Positions 36,666 to 45,457 of a DNA stretch of 64,000 nucleotides are shown in pieces (the first letter of the stretch is position 1; each line of letters starts with the position of its first letter). This DNA is from Alteromonas aestuariivivens. GTDB lineage: Bacteria > Pseudomonadota > Gammaproteobacteria > Enterobacterales > Alteromonadaceae. The DNA lies in assembly GCF_003367475.1 (NCBI RefSeq), contig NZ_QRHA01000004.1, positions 248,001-312,000 on the forward strand, read 5' to 3'. The notes beneath the pieces are model-generated. The model ran no database searches, had not been told where the DNA came from, and saw only the letters and a program-made list of their open reading frames with translations. The position numbers were made by a program, and so were the translations under genes.

Positions 36666-36884
36666 GTGATTCTCCTTAAAATATGATGCTGAAGTTCACC
36701 CATAACCGCAGAGCCAGCATAACAGGTTGATTCAGACTGAATAGCTACTTCCCCTTTCCCCGTCACGTCGCGACTTTCACTGCGAAGGAAACAGCTGGCA
36801 AACAACCAGCAAACAGGCCATCTAAGGCCCGACTGGTATTCATTGTTCTAACGCATCACTTAGCTGATACGCATATTACAGGGC

Positions 36885-36912
36885 AGTATAGGAGTGCCGC
36901 CGAAAAATGCAA
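36885..36912 (-). promoter_or_regulatory. Predicted sigma-70 promoter of the GH3 gene
   Basis: On the minus strand, TTGCAT (36912-36907), a 16-bp spacer and TATACT (36890-36885). The -35 box lies inside the LacI-type operator at 36908-36921, so a bound repressor would block it. Confidence 0.55.
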
Positions 36913-36921
36913 GCGCTTACA
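36908..36921. promoter_or_regulatory. LacI-family operator, GH3 side
   Basis: TGCAAGCGCTTACA, differing at one position from the three exact copies elsewhere in the window. It lies 243 bp upstream of the GH3 start and overlaps the -35 box. Confidence 0.75.
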
Positions 36922-37154
36922 TTTTAATTCAAAATAACCTAACCCTATAAATCTGAATGACTATTAACTAAAAGCCTGAAAAATAATAATTCTCACCGGT
37001 TGTGAGTATTGCTTGTCAGGATTAACCAATTACCAGAAAAAAACGCTAACTCTCCAGCAGAGTTAACAATTACAGCCTCTCTGAACTATGCCCTAACATT
37101 GATTTTAAAGGTCGAATCAGCAGCCCACCAAACAAATTAACAAAATAAAAACAC

Positions 37155-37183
37155 TTGCATCACACTTAGATTACGACTAGATT
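37155..37183 (+). promoter_or_regulatory. Predicted sigma-70 promoter of the TonB-dependent receptor gene
   Basis: TTGCAT (37155-37160), a 17-bp spacer and TAGATT (37178-37183). The first operator begins four bases after the -10 box, across the expected transcription start. Confidence 0.5.
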
Positions 37184-37186
37184 TAC

Positions 37187-37231
37187 TGAAAGCGCTTACA
37201 ACTCGCTTGCCCGCTATTGTAAGCGCTTTCA
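37187..37231. promoter_or_regulatory. Paired LacI-family operators before the receptor gene
   Basis: TGAAAGCGCTTACA (37187-37200) and its exact reverse complement TGTAAGCGCTTTCA (37218-37231). Their centres are 31 bp apart, about three helical turns, so two dimers would sit on the same face. The first also equals the operator before the GH1 gene at 49303. The remaining 36922-37154 is AT-rich with no gene. Confidence 0.82.
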
Positions 37232-37363
37232 TACAAACATTGGAAAAATAAGTATTTTTCAATGGAAAAAGGACGTTACGCAGAGCAATTACCGACATGA
37301 GGCTATCCCGCGCATCAACTAACCGGAAGCAACGGACCGCCCTCTGAACTGCTGGGGAAATAC

Positions 37364-40339
37364 ATGATAACCAAATCTTTCAACAAATCCCGTATAGCGA
37401 CCAGTGTGTCGCTGATAATGGGTGCTGTAGCGACTATGCCAGGATTGGCACAGGAAGCCAGTGACCAGGCACAACTCGCCAATACCGACTTCGAGGTCAT
37501 TGAAGTCAGCGGCATTCGAGAGAGTCTGACCAAGTCCATGCTCACCAAACGTGCCGCTTCAGGTGTGGTGGACGCCATTTCAGCCGAAGACATTGGCAAG
37601 TTTCCAGACACCAACCTGGCCGAATCCCTGCAACGGATCACCGGGGTGTCGATTGATCGGGTGAATGGTGAAGGCAGCCGGATTACCGTTCGGGGCTTTG
37701 GACCTGACTATAACCTGGTCACCCTGAATGGCCGCCAGATGCCCACCGCATCCATTGATGCCACCACAGCTTCTGGCTCACGGTCTTTTGACTTTGGCAA
37801 CCTGGCCTCAGAAGGGGTGGCAGCAGTCGAAGTGTACAAAACCAGCCTGGCTTCCCAGCCTACCGGCGGCATCGGTTCTACTGTTAACCTGGTTACTGCC
37901 AAACCGTTAAGCAACCCCGGCATCAAGGCCTCTTTTGCCGCCAAGGCCGTCAGTGATCAATCCACCGAAGAAGGCAACAAGATCACCCCGGAGTTGTCTG
38001 GCATCTACAGCCAGACCTTTGCCGACGATACCTTTGGCATTCAGCTAATTGGTTCCTATCAGGAGCGTGACAGTGGCTCTGCCAGCGCTGAAACCGGCAA
38101 TGGCTGGTACACTATCCAAGGCACCCAGGGCGATTGGGGGTCCCTGCCGCAGGACGGCAGTTTTGTGAATCCACCGCAGGAAAACGACGTTTACTCCGTA
38201 CCCCGTAACCTGGCTTACAACTTTAACGAGTTTCGCCGTACCCGCACCAATGGCCAGTTAACCCTGCAGTACCGCCCGGTTGACGAATTTACCGCCACCC
38301 TGGATTACACTTATTCCGAGCTGGAAAATCAGACTCTGCGTCAGCAAATTTCAACCTGGTTTAACGGAAACCCGGCCTACGGTGAGTACACTCAGGGTAC
38401 CAATACGCAAGGCTCAGTGATTGGCCCGGTTATTTATGCGGATTCAACCTGTTGTGATATCGGCCTGGGTACCAGTGATTTTACCCGCGTAAATGAAAAC
38501 AATTCCGTTGGCCTGAACCTGGAGTGGCTGGTTAACGATAATCTGTTGTTAGAGCTGGATTATCATCACTCCACCGCAGAAGCGGGCCCGGGTAACAATC
38601 TGGGCAGCGACAATGTTATTAGTGGCGTGCAATTTGACCGGGTAGTGACAGAGGTGGATTACAGTCGGGATTTCCCGGTTATGGACATTATGTACGCCGA
38701 TGGTGTGACGGGCCTGGATCCGGCCCGCATGCTGACTTCCGGTACCGCATTCCGCAACAGCTTTATGCGCTCTGAAATTGACCAGTTCCAGTTTCGCGGC
38801 AATTACACTTTTGACGATGGCATCATCACCAGCATCGATTTTGGCCTTGCCAGCATCGAGGTGAAAAACCGCTCGGCATACTCCAATGCCCAGCGTGATA
38901 CTTGGGGCGGATACGGCTCACCTGATGATTACCCGGATGATATTTTCATACAGAAAAGCGTTGCTGACCGTTTTGATGATATGCCGGGGGCTGGCTCTGC
39001 CAATCTGGAGCCGTTTTACTACGCCACCAGTATGCAGGATTTCCTGAGCGTGATTTCGCAAATTGCCACCGCCAACGGTGATACTTTGGGACCTTGCGGC
39101 ACCGAACTGTGCATGGACCCGAACTTCACCACCGACCGTCGTACCACAGAAGAACAATGGTCTGCTTACGTTCAGGTGAATATGTCATTTGATATTGGCG
39201 ATATGCCGGCCAACCTGGCAGTCGGAGCGCGTTATGAAGACACCACAGTTGATTCCAGTGCCAAAGTGCCTGAATACGAAACCATTGCCTGGACCGGCGA
39301 CAATGAGTTCAGCGCCGTTCCCACCGGAAACGACCAGTTTACCTCGCTTTCCGGGGGCTACGATCATTTCCTGCCTTCGGTAGACTTCAATATTGAGGTG
39401 ATGGAAGACCTGATTCTGCGCGCGTCTTACAGTGAAACCATTTCCCGCCCTAATTACGCTGACATTCAGGGGGGCTTAACCATTAATCAACTGGCCCGCT
39501 TCAATGGGGGATCAGGCAGTGCCGGTAATCCGAATCTGCTGCCGTTCGAATCGACCAACATCGATTTCTCTGCCGAGTACTATTACGGTGATGGCAGTTA
39601 CGTTTCGGCAGGTTACTTCGATAAGAGCGTGGACAACTTTATTGGTAACGATACCTACACCGATACGGTGTTTGATTTGGCGACTCCCTTTGGAGGGCCA
39701 CGTTATCAGGCTGCCGTTGCCGCGTTGGGTGAAGGCGCCACTACCACGGCTATTCGGGAGTATATTATTGCCCAGGGCGTTGGCGTTGATGGTAACAACA
39801 TACTGGGTATACCAGGTGAAGACCCTATCCTGGAGTACACCATTACCCAACCGGTGAACTCTGACAGCCGAGCGGTGGATGGTCTGGAAATGGCCTGGCA
39901 GCATCTGTTCGGCGATTCCGGTTTTGGTTTTATCGTTAATTACACGGCGGTTGACGGCGATGTGAAATACGATGACTACAACACCAACAAAGGTGAAAAC
40001 CCCAACCAGTTTGTATTGTTGGGCCTGAGTGATACTGCCAACGCCGTGTTGTTCTACGATAAAGACGACTGGGAAGTGCGTATTGCCTACAACTGGCGGG
40101 ACAAATTCCTCGATGCCACCATCGATGGTAACGGCGAACGTAACCCCACCTACATAGAAGATTACAGCCAGATCGATGTAAACATCAGTTACGACATCAA
40201 CGAACATCTGGTGGTCTTTGCCGAGGGCATTAACGTTACCAACGAATACAAACGCTCCCACAGTCGTCATCCAAACATGCTGATTGGCGTGTATGACGCC
40301 GAGCCTCGTTATCAGGTAGGGCTTCGTTACACCTTCTAG
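37364..40339 (+). CDS. TonB-dependent receptor (TIGR01782 type)
   Basis: Outer-membrane ligand-gated importer of 991 residues. A signal peptide (about 1-28, ending GLAQ) is followed by the plug domain (about 45-165) with the TonB-box-like EVIEVSGIRESL, FPDTNLAESLQRITGVSI and RITVRGFGPDYNLVTLNGRQ. A 22-strand-type barrel runs to the C-terminal aromatic ending YQVGLRYTF. The plug text is characteristic of the Xanthomonas/Caulobacter-type receptors for plant or algal glycans. It is divergent from the GH3 lipoprotein and under the paired LacI-type operators, so a beta-glucan oligosaccharide is a likely ligand. A terminator follows, then the halogenase operon. Confidence 0.95.
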   Translation: MITKSFNKSRIATSVSLIMGAVATMPGLAQEASDQAQLANTDFEVIEVSGIRESLTKSMLTKRAASGVVDAISAEDIGKFPDTNLAESLQRITGVSIDRVNGEGSRITVRGFGPDYNLVTLNGRQMPTASIDATTASGSRSFDFGNLASEGVAAVEVYKTSLASQPTGGIGSTVNLVTAKPLSNPGIKASFAAKAVSDQSTEEGNKITPELSGIYSQTFADDTFGIQLIGSYQERDSGSASAETGNGWYTIQGTQGDWGSLPQDGSFVNPPQENDVYSVPRNLAYNFNEFRRTRTNGQLTLQYRPVDEFTATLDYTYSELENQTLRQQISTWFNGNPAYGEYTQGTNTQGSVIGPVIYADSTCCDIGLGTSDFTRVNENNSVGLNLEWLVNDNLLLELDYHHSTAEAGPGNNLGSDNVISGVQFDRVVTEVDYSRDFPVMDIMYADGVTGLDPARMLTSGTAFRNSFMRSEIDQFQFRGNYTFDDGIITSIDFGLASIEVKNRSAYSNAQRDTWGGYGSPDDYPDDIFIQKSVADRFDDMPGAGSANLEPFYYATSMQDFLSVISQIATANGDTLGPCGTELCMDPNFTTDRRTTEEQWSAYVQVNMSFDIGDMPANLAVGARYEDTTVDSSAKVPEYETIAWTGDNEFSAVPTGNDQFTSLSGGYDHFLPSVDFNIEVMEDLILRASYSETISRPNYADIQGGLTINQLARFNGGSGSAGNPNLLPFESTNIDFSAEYYYGDGSYVSAGYFDKSVDNFIGNDTYTDTVFDLATPFGGPRYQAAVAALGEGATTTAIREYIIAQGVGVDGNNILGIPGEDPILEYTITQPVNSDSRAVDGLEMAWQHLFGDSGFGFIVNYTAVDGDVKYDDYNTNKGENPNQFVLLGLSDTANAVLFYDKDDWEVRIAYNWRDKFLDATIDGNGERNPTYIEDYSQIDVNISYDINEHLVVFAEGINVTNEYKRSHSRHPNMLIGVYDAEPRYQVGLRYTF

Positions 40340-40364
40340 GAACAAGCACTCATTGTGTGGTGTT

Positions 40365-40396
40365 CGCCGCTGCCATGACCGGCAGCGGCGCTTTTT
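40365..40396 (+). terminator. Intrinsic terminator after the receptor gene
   Basis: CGCCGCTGCC (40365-40374) pairs with GGCAGCGGCG (40381-40390), a 10-bp stem with a 6-nt loop, followed by C and five T. It should end most receptor transcripts before the halogenase genes. Confidence 0.85.
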
Positions 40397-40399
40397 CCT

Positions 40400-40430
40400 T
40401 TGACACTATGAAATGCAAGCCATTTACACT
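40400..40430 (+). promoter_or_regulatory. Possible promoter of the halogenase operon
   Basis: A consensus TTGACA (40400-40405), then TTTACA after 17 bp or TACACT after 19 bp. The spacer holds TGCAAGC and TTTACA, which look like the arms of the LacI-type operator with a disturbed centre; I do not call it an operator. The operon begins 57 bp on. Confidence 0.4.
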
Positions 40431-40486
40431 AAATTAACAAAATCGAACCACACCGTAATCTCGCGCCTGAGTCTGGAGAAAACATA

Positions 40487-42061
40487 ATGTCTGTAACTGC
40501 CGCTCAATCGGTTCGCTCTATCGTCATCCTCGGCGGAGGTGCCGCCGGGTGGCTCACTGCGGGTATTCTGGCGGCAGAGCACAACCTGCCTGATAACCCG
40601 AACCTTACGATTACCGTTGTGGAGTCTCCTGATATCAGCATACTGGGAGTAGGCGAGGGCACCTGGCCTACCATGCGCGACACGCTCAGAAAACTCGGGC
40701 TGAATGAAAAAACCTTTTTGAAGCGTTGTGATGCCAGCTTCAAGCAGGGCACTTGCTTCAACGGCTGGGTAAATGGTCAGCCCGGTGACCGGTACTATCA
40801 CCCCTTCAGTTTGCCTGCCGGTTTTTTCGATACGGACCTGTTTGCCTGGTGGCAATTACACCGGCCTGCGCAGCCTTTCGCGGCGCTATTCAGCACCCAA
40901 ACCCAATTATGCGAACAGCACAAAGCGCCGAAACAACCCCAAACACCCGATTTTGCCGCCGTGGCCAATTATGGCTACCACCTCGATGCAAATAAATTTG
41001 CCGAAATGTTGCGCGAGCATTGCCTGACCCAGCTGGGTGTCGGGCACATTCTGGACCACTGTGATGAGGTGCTCACGGACAACGAAGGCTACATTACTGC
41101 TTTATCAGGAAGACAACAGGGCCAAATTGCAGCGGATCTATTTGTGGACTGCAGCGGCTTTGCAGCCCGCCTTATCGGCCAGCACTATGGTGAAATACTG
41201 ACACCCGTTGGCCACACTCTGATGAATGACACCGCCGTTGCTGTACAGGCTCCCTACAAGGATGAGCACACGCCCATTGCCTCGGCAACCCATTCCACCG
41301 CCGATGAAGCTGGCTGGATATGGGACATTGGTTTGCAGCACCGAAAAGGGGTAGGGTACGTTTTCAGCAGTGCATTCTGTAGCGAGCAAGAGGCTAAACA
41401 ACGGCTACTTAATTACCTTGCCAACGATTCAAGCACCTCGCGTGTAAGCGAAGAACAAATCCGTACCATTCAGTTCACGCCCGGGTATCGAAAGCATCTC
41501 TGGGTTAAAAACTGCGTGGCAATTGGTACCTCCGCAGGATTCATAGAGCCGCTGGAGGCCTCTGCACTGGTCATGATCGAACTTTCAGCCACCATGCTAG
41601 CCAGACAACTTCCGTTAACCCAGCCTGCGATGCACGGTGCAGCGAGGCATTTCAACACGGTATTTTCCCAGCGCTGGCAGCGTATTGTAGACTTTTTAAA
41701 ACTGCACTATGTCCTCAGCCAGCGGCGCGATACGCCTTACTGGCGGGCCATGACAGACCAGGCAGCGTGTTCGGAGCAGCTTGCCGACTGGCTGCAGCAG
41801 TGGGCTACCCGATCTCCGTCGCTAAGCGATTTCATGTTCAGTGAAGAAATTTTCCCCCATGCCAGCTATCTGTACATATTGTGCGGCATGGGGTTTCCGT
41901 CCGATATCGATCCCATGCGGTATACACCTTACAAAATGGCGGATGTCAGCAAAATTATCGAAAAAAATCAGCAGCTGACACGTCAGCACCTGCAGGGTCT
42001 GCCGGCCAACCGTGAGTTGCTGCAGTCGACCTTCGGGCTCATTGTCAATCACGCCAGTTAA
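40487..42061 (+). CDS. Flavin-dependent tryptophan-halogenase family protein (1)
   Basis: FADH2-dependent halogenase-type protein of 524 residues. Seen: the Rossmann FAD loop VILGGGAAGWLTAGIL (about 13-28), the VGEGTWPT motif (about 60-67) and the Lys in DASFKQG (Lys about 86) that aligns with the catalytic Lys79 of PrnA/RebH. The halogenase signature WxWxIP appears here as WIWDIG, lacking the proline. Later text SAGFIEPLEASALVMIEL is typical of the family. It is the first of four linked genes: halogenase, SapC, cupin, halogenase. Relatives next to TonB-dependent receptors are known, but natural substrates are not. Halogenation activity is an inference, and the altered signature leaves it open. 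Confidence 0.87.
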   Translation: MSVTAAQSVRSIVILGGGAAGWLTAGILAAEHNLPDNPNLTITVVESPDISILGVGEGTWPTMRDTLRKLGLNEKTFLKRCDASFKQGTCFNGWVNGQPGDRYYHPFSLPAGFFDTDLFAWWQLHRPAQPFAALFSTQTQLCEQHKAPKQPQTPDFAAVANYGYHLDANKFAEMLREHCLTQLGVGHILDHCDEVLTDNEGYITALSGRQQGQIAADLFVDCSGFAARLIGQHYGEILTPVGHTLMNDTAVAVQAPYKDEHTPIASATHSTADEAGWIWDIGLQHRKGVGYVFSSAFCSEQEAKQRLLNYLANDSSTSRVSEEQIRTIQFTPGYRKHLWVKNCVAIGTSAGFIEPLEASALVMIELSATMLARQLPLTQPAMHGAARHFNTVFSQRWQRIVDFLKLHYVLSQRRDTPYWRAMTDQAACSEQLADWLQQWATRSPSLSDFMFSEEIFPHASYLYILCGMGFPSDIDPMRYTPYKMADVSKIIEKNQQLTRQHLQGLPANRELLQSTFGLIVNHAS

Positions 42062-42073
42062 TCAGGAGTCAGA

Positions 42074-42787
42074 ATGGCCAAACATGCTTTACTCAATAAT
42101 GTCGAGCACAAGGATCTGAAAATCGCCACGCACCACAGTGAATCGTTTGGCGACAACATGATGTGTGTGCCCCTGTTTCCCGTTGAAGTACGTCATGCCC
42201 AGGCGCATTACCCGATACTGTTTGTGCGCGACGGAGAAGGTCAGTTTCAGATGGTAGCCCTGCTGGGTTTTGAACAGCACGAAAATCTATTTTTGCGCGA
42301 CCAGCAATGGCAGGCTGCGTATAAGCCCCTGCTAATTGAGAAAGGCCCCTTTTTGATTGGCCGCAACCCTCAGGCAGGCAATGCTACACTGTCCATCCAC
42401 ATAGATTTGGATGATCCCCGGGTGAATACGGAACAGGGAGAAGCCCTTTTCCTGCCCCATGGTGGAAACAGTGACTACATTGAAAACATTGCCAATGTAC
42501 TCAGTACCATACATCAGAGCCAAAGCGAACTGCGCCAGTTCATCAGCGTGCTGGAGCGACTGGAGCTGATTGAGTCCTTCGTGGTGGACATTGAGCTTGA
42601 CGGCCAGGGTACCCATCGCCTGTCTGGATTTTTCACCCTCAACGAAGACAAAATCAAGGCACTGGACGCCGAGACGCTCGGGCGCCTGCATCAGGATGGC
42701 TACCTGGAACTGGTGTATATGATTGTAGCTTCGATGTCACAACTGCGGGCGCTGGTTGAACGCAAGAAGGCCCGTATGGCGGTTTGA
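42074..42787 (+). CDS. SapC family protein (1)
   Basis: Soluble protein of 237 residues with the features of the SapC family: VPLFPVEVRHAQAHYPILF, VALLGFEQHENLFL, IEKGPFLIGRN and a C-terminal helical part with RLSGFFTLNEDKI and LVYMIVASMSQLRALVERK. The name comes from a Campylobacter surface-layer gene, but the molecular function is unknown. It starts 12 bp after the halogenase gene with TCAGGAG before the ATG. A second, diverged copy lies at 61161. Confidence 0.9.
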   Translation: MAKHALLNNVEHKDLKIATHHSESFGDNMMCVPLFPVEVRHAQAHYPILFVRDGEGQFQMVALLGFEQHENLFLRDQQWQAAYKPLLIEKGPFLIGRNPQAGNATLSIHIDLDDPRVNTEQGEALFLPHGGNSDYIENIANVLSTIHQSQSELRQFISVLERLELIESFVVDIELDGQGTHRLSGFFTLNEDKIKALDAETLGRLHQDGYLELVYMIVASMSQLRALVERKKARMAV

Positions 42788-42800
42788 GCTGAACGAGAGT

Positions 42801-43802
42801 ATGCCTCAGTTTCCTGAAATCAAACCGGATACACCAGCTGGGTTAACCCAGCTTCTGGAATCCTGGACAACGCCCACCTTCCTTCCGCAACTTGTGGGTG
42901 AGTGGCCGCTGGTCAAAGCCGCTCGCCAGTCCGATCAGGCGTTGGTTGACTATTTGCTGGGGTTTGATAAGGGCATCAGCGTGGACTGCCTGAGATTACC
43001 GCATGCCGAACAGGGCCGGGTGTTTTACAATTCAACCTTCGATGGCTTCAATTTTGAACGCCAAAGGCTGCCGTTTCAAACGGCCTTGCAGCAATTGCTG
43101 ACCTTAAGGCAGACACCCGAACCCGAATCCCTGTATGTAGGCAGCACAAGCGTAGAGCGCTGTTTGCCGGGAATGCTTCAGCAAAACCCCATGCCACTGG
43201 ATGCCCTGAATCCGCTTGCCACTCTATGGATTGGCAATAAAAGCCGGATTGCGGCGCATTATGATATGCCCGACAACCTGATCTGCGTGACCGCAGGCAA
43301 ACGTAAAGTCACCTTGTTTCCACCGGATCAGGTCGAAAACCTGTACGTTGGTCCGTTGCATTTCACCCCAGCCGGGCAGGCCATCAGCCTGGTTGATTTG
43401 GCCAACCCTGACTTCGAGCAGTTTCCCCGATTCAGACTGGCTCTGGAAGCCGCCATGGTTTTCGAGCTGACGCCGGGTGACGCCTTGTATATCCCCTCTA
43501 TGTGGTGGCATCACATTGAAGGGCAGGAGAGCATCAACATGCTGGTCAATTACTGGTGGCAGTCTCAAACCCCGGTAACAGGGAGAGCGGAAAACGCCCT
43601 TTATCATACCCTGCTGGCCTTGGGCGGGCTGCCGGATGAACAAAGGCAGGCCTGGAAAGCCCTTTTTGATCACTATGTTTTCGGGCAGGACCCGGAGCGT
43701 TTTGCACACATACCACCATCGCAGCGCGGCCCGTTGGAGGCCCCCGATGAAGCAACGTTAAGACAATTTAAAGCCATGCTTGCCAACAGTCTGCGACAGT
43801 AA
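42801..43802 (+). CDS. Cupin-like JmjC-type Fe(II)/2-oxoglutarate oxygenase
   Basis: Protein of 333 residues from the ATG 42801; the frame opens with a TTG at 42756, inside the SapC gene, which is less likely. The cupin_8/JmjC-type core has an iron triad: His and Asp in AAHYDMPDNLICV (about 152-156) and the later His in YIPSMWWHHIEG. GKRKVTLFPPDQ follows the first ligands. Such enzymes hydroxylate protein or peptide side chains. It is placed between SapC and the second halogenase; its stop overlaps the frame of the latter. Confidence 0.88.
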   Translation: MPQFPEIKPDTPAGLTQLLESWTTPTFLPQLVGEWPLVKAARQSDQALVDYLLGFDKGISVDCLRLPHAEQGRVFYNSTFDGFNFERQRLPFQTALQQLLTLRQTPEPESLYVGSTSVERCLPGMLQQNPMPLDALNPLATLWIGNKSRIAAHYDMPDNLICVTAGKRKVTLFPPDQVENLYVGPLHFTPAGQAISLVDLANPDFEQFPRFRLALEAAMVFELTPGDALYIPSMWWHHIEGQESINMLVNYWWQSQTPVTGRAENALYHTLLALGGLPDEQRQAWKALFDHYVFGQDPERFAHIPPSQRGPLEAPDEATLRQFKAMLANSLRQ

Positions 43803-43825
43803 TGGCAACAGGTCAGGAGCAACAC

Positions 43826-45301
43826 ATGCAAGAACAGCACAAACAAAAAGTGGTGATTGCGGGAGGTGGTACCGCTGGCTGGATGGCCGCCGCCGCACTG
43901 GCCAGAACCATCGGCAAAACCCTGGACATCACGTTAATTGAGAGCAGTGATATTGGCACCGTTGGGGTTGGCGAGGCAACCATTCCCACGCTGGTGTTTT
44001 TTCACAAACTGCTCAAGGTCAGTGAACAGGAGTTCATGGCCGCCACCCACGCCACTTTCAAGCTCGGTATTCAATTTGAAAACTGGCGCGATGTGGGTGA
44101 GGACTATCTGCATGCATTCGGAGTTACCGGCAAAGACTGCTGGGCCGCAGGGTTTCAGCACTTTTGGCTCAAAGGGCTTGAAAAGGGTTTTAGCCAGGGT
44201 TTTGGCGATTACTGTCTGGAACGGGTGGCCGCCGAAGCCGGGAAATTCGCCCACCTGCCCAACAATGGCCTGAACTACGCCTACCACATTGACGCCAGCA
44301 AATACGCCCAATTTCTCAGGCAACTTTCAGAAAAAGAAGGCGTGAAGCGCATTGACGCCAAAATCCAGCACGTAAACACCCGTGCGAAAGACGGCTTCAT
44401 TGACCACCTGGTGCTGGACAACGGTGAAAAGATAGCCGGCGATATGTTTCTCGATTGCACCGGGTTTCGCGGCCTGCTGATAGAGCAGGCCCTGCACACC
44501 GGCTATGAAGACTGGTCTCACTGGTTACCCTGCGACAGTGCGGTGGCGGTACAAACCGAAGCCACCGGCAGCCCGGCCCCTTTTACCCGCAGCATAGCCC
44601 ACGAATCCGGCTGGCAATGGCGCATACCATTGCAGCACCGGGTCGGAAACGGCCTGGTGTACTGCAGCCGCTACCTCAAAGATGAAGACGCTGTCACCCG
44701 CCTGCTCGACAGAATTGATGGGCAACCACTCAATGACCCCAAGGTGATTCACTTCAGAACCGGGCGCCGGCTTAAACAGTGGAACAAAAACTGTGTGGCA
44801 CTCGGCCTCGCCAGTGGCTTTCTCGAACCTCTTGAATCCACCAGCATACATTTAATTCAGCAGGGAATTGTGCGCCTGCTGAGAATGTTCCCCGGCCGTG
44901 AAATTCAGCAGACCGATATCGACGAGTACAATCGCCAGAGTGATTTTGACATTGAACACATTCGCGACTTCATCATTTTGCATTACCACGTGACACAACG
45001 GGATGATTCCCCCTTCTGGCGCCACTGCCGCCAGATGCAGGTACCGAAATCACTGGCACACCGAATCGAACTGTTCCGCCAAACCGGCCGGGTATTCCGC
45101 GAAGGCAGCGAACTGTTCGACGATTCCTGGCAGCAGGTGATGATTGGCCAGGGGTTGATGCCCAAAACCTACCACCCGATCGTGGATGCCATGTCAGACC
45201 AGGAACTGCAACAGTTCCTCAGCCAGATCCTGAACAACATCCGGCGTACCGTAGAGCGACTCCCCAGCCACGAGCAATACCTGAGGCAATATTGCAGTTG
45301 A
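43826..45301 (+). CDS. Flavin-dependent tryptophan-halogenase family protein (2)
   Basis: 491 residues from the ATG at 43826, which has AGGAG six bases before it; an ATG at 43802 overlaps the cupin stop. With this start the catalytic-type lysine in ATFKLGIQF falls at residue 79, as in PrnA and RebH. The FAD loop VVIAGGGTAGWMAAAAL, the VGEATIPT motif and an intact WxWxIP signature (SGWQWRIPLQHR) are all present. It is therefore the better candidate of the pair for an active halogenase. Whether it acts on free tryptophan, another indole or a peptide is unknown. Confidence 0.93.
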   Translation: MQEQHKQKVVIAGGGTAGWMAAAALARTIGKTLDITLIESSDIGTVGVGEATIPTLVFFHKLLKVSEQEFMAATHATFKLGIQFENWRDVGEDYLHAFGVTGKDCWAAGFQHFWLKGLEKGFSQGFGDYCLERVAAEAGKFAHLPNNGLNYAYHIDASKYAQFLRQLSEKEGVKRIDAKIQHVNTRAKDGFIDHLVLDNGEKIAGDMFLDCTGFRGLLIEQALHTGYEDWSHWLPCDSAVAVQTEATGSPAPFTRSIAHESGWQWRIPLQHRVGNGLVYCSRYLKDEDAVTRLLDRIDGQPLNDPKVIHFRTGRRLKQWNKNCVALGLASGFLEPLESTSIHLIQQGIVRLLRMFPGREIQQTDIDEYNRQSDFDIEHIRDFIILHYHVTQRDDSPFWRHCRQMQVPKSLAHRIELFRQTGRVFREGSELFDDSWQQVMIGQGLMPKTYHPIVDAMSDQELQQFLSQILNNIRRTVERLPSHEQYLRQYCS

Positions 45302-45457
45302 CGTAAACACTTGAGAGTTATTTTACTAAGATCAGGTTTATTCTCACCCCTAAAAAATAACGACAATATTAGGTATGCGATTCTTTAGCTTGACGATCAA
45401 CTCAATGGTGGCAAGATAAACCTCCGCAAGGATGTCTAGTAGTGGTGTGGTGTAAAA

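Noticed and set aside
39512-40345. 277-codon minus-strand frame
   Set aside because: Antisense to the barrel of the TonB-dependent receptor; it has no family motif and no ribosome site.
40414-40428. Operator-like arms TGCAAGC and TTTACA in the halogenase promoter spacer
   Set aside because: The palindromic centre is disturbed and one base too long compared with the good sites.
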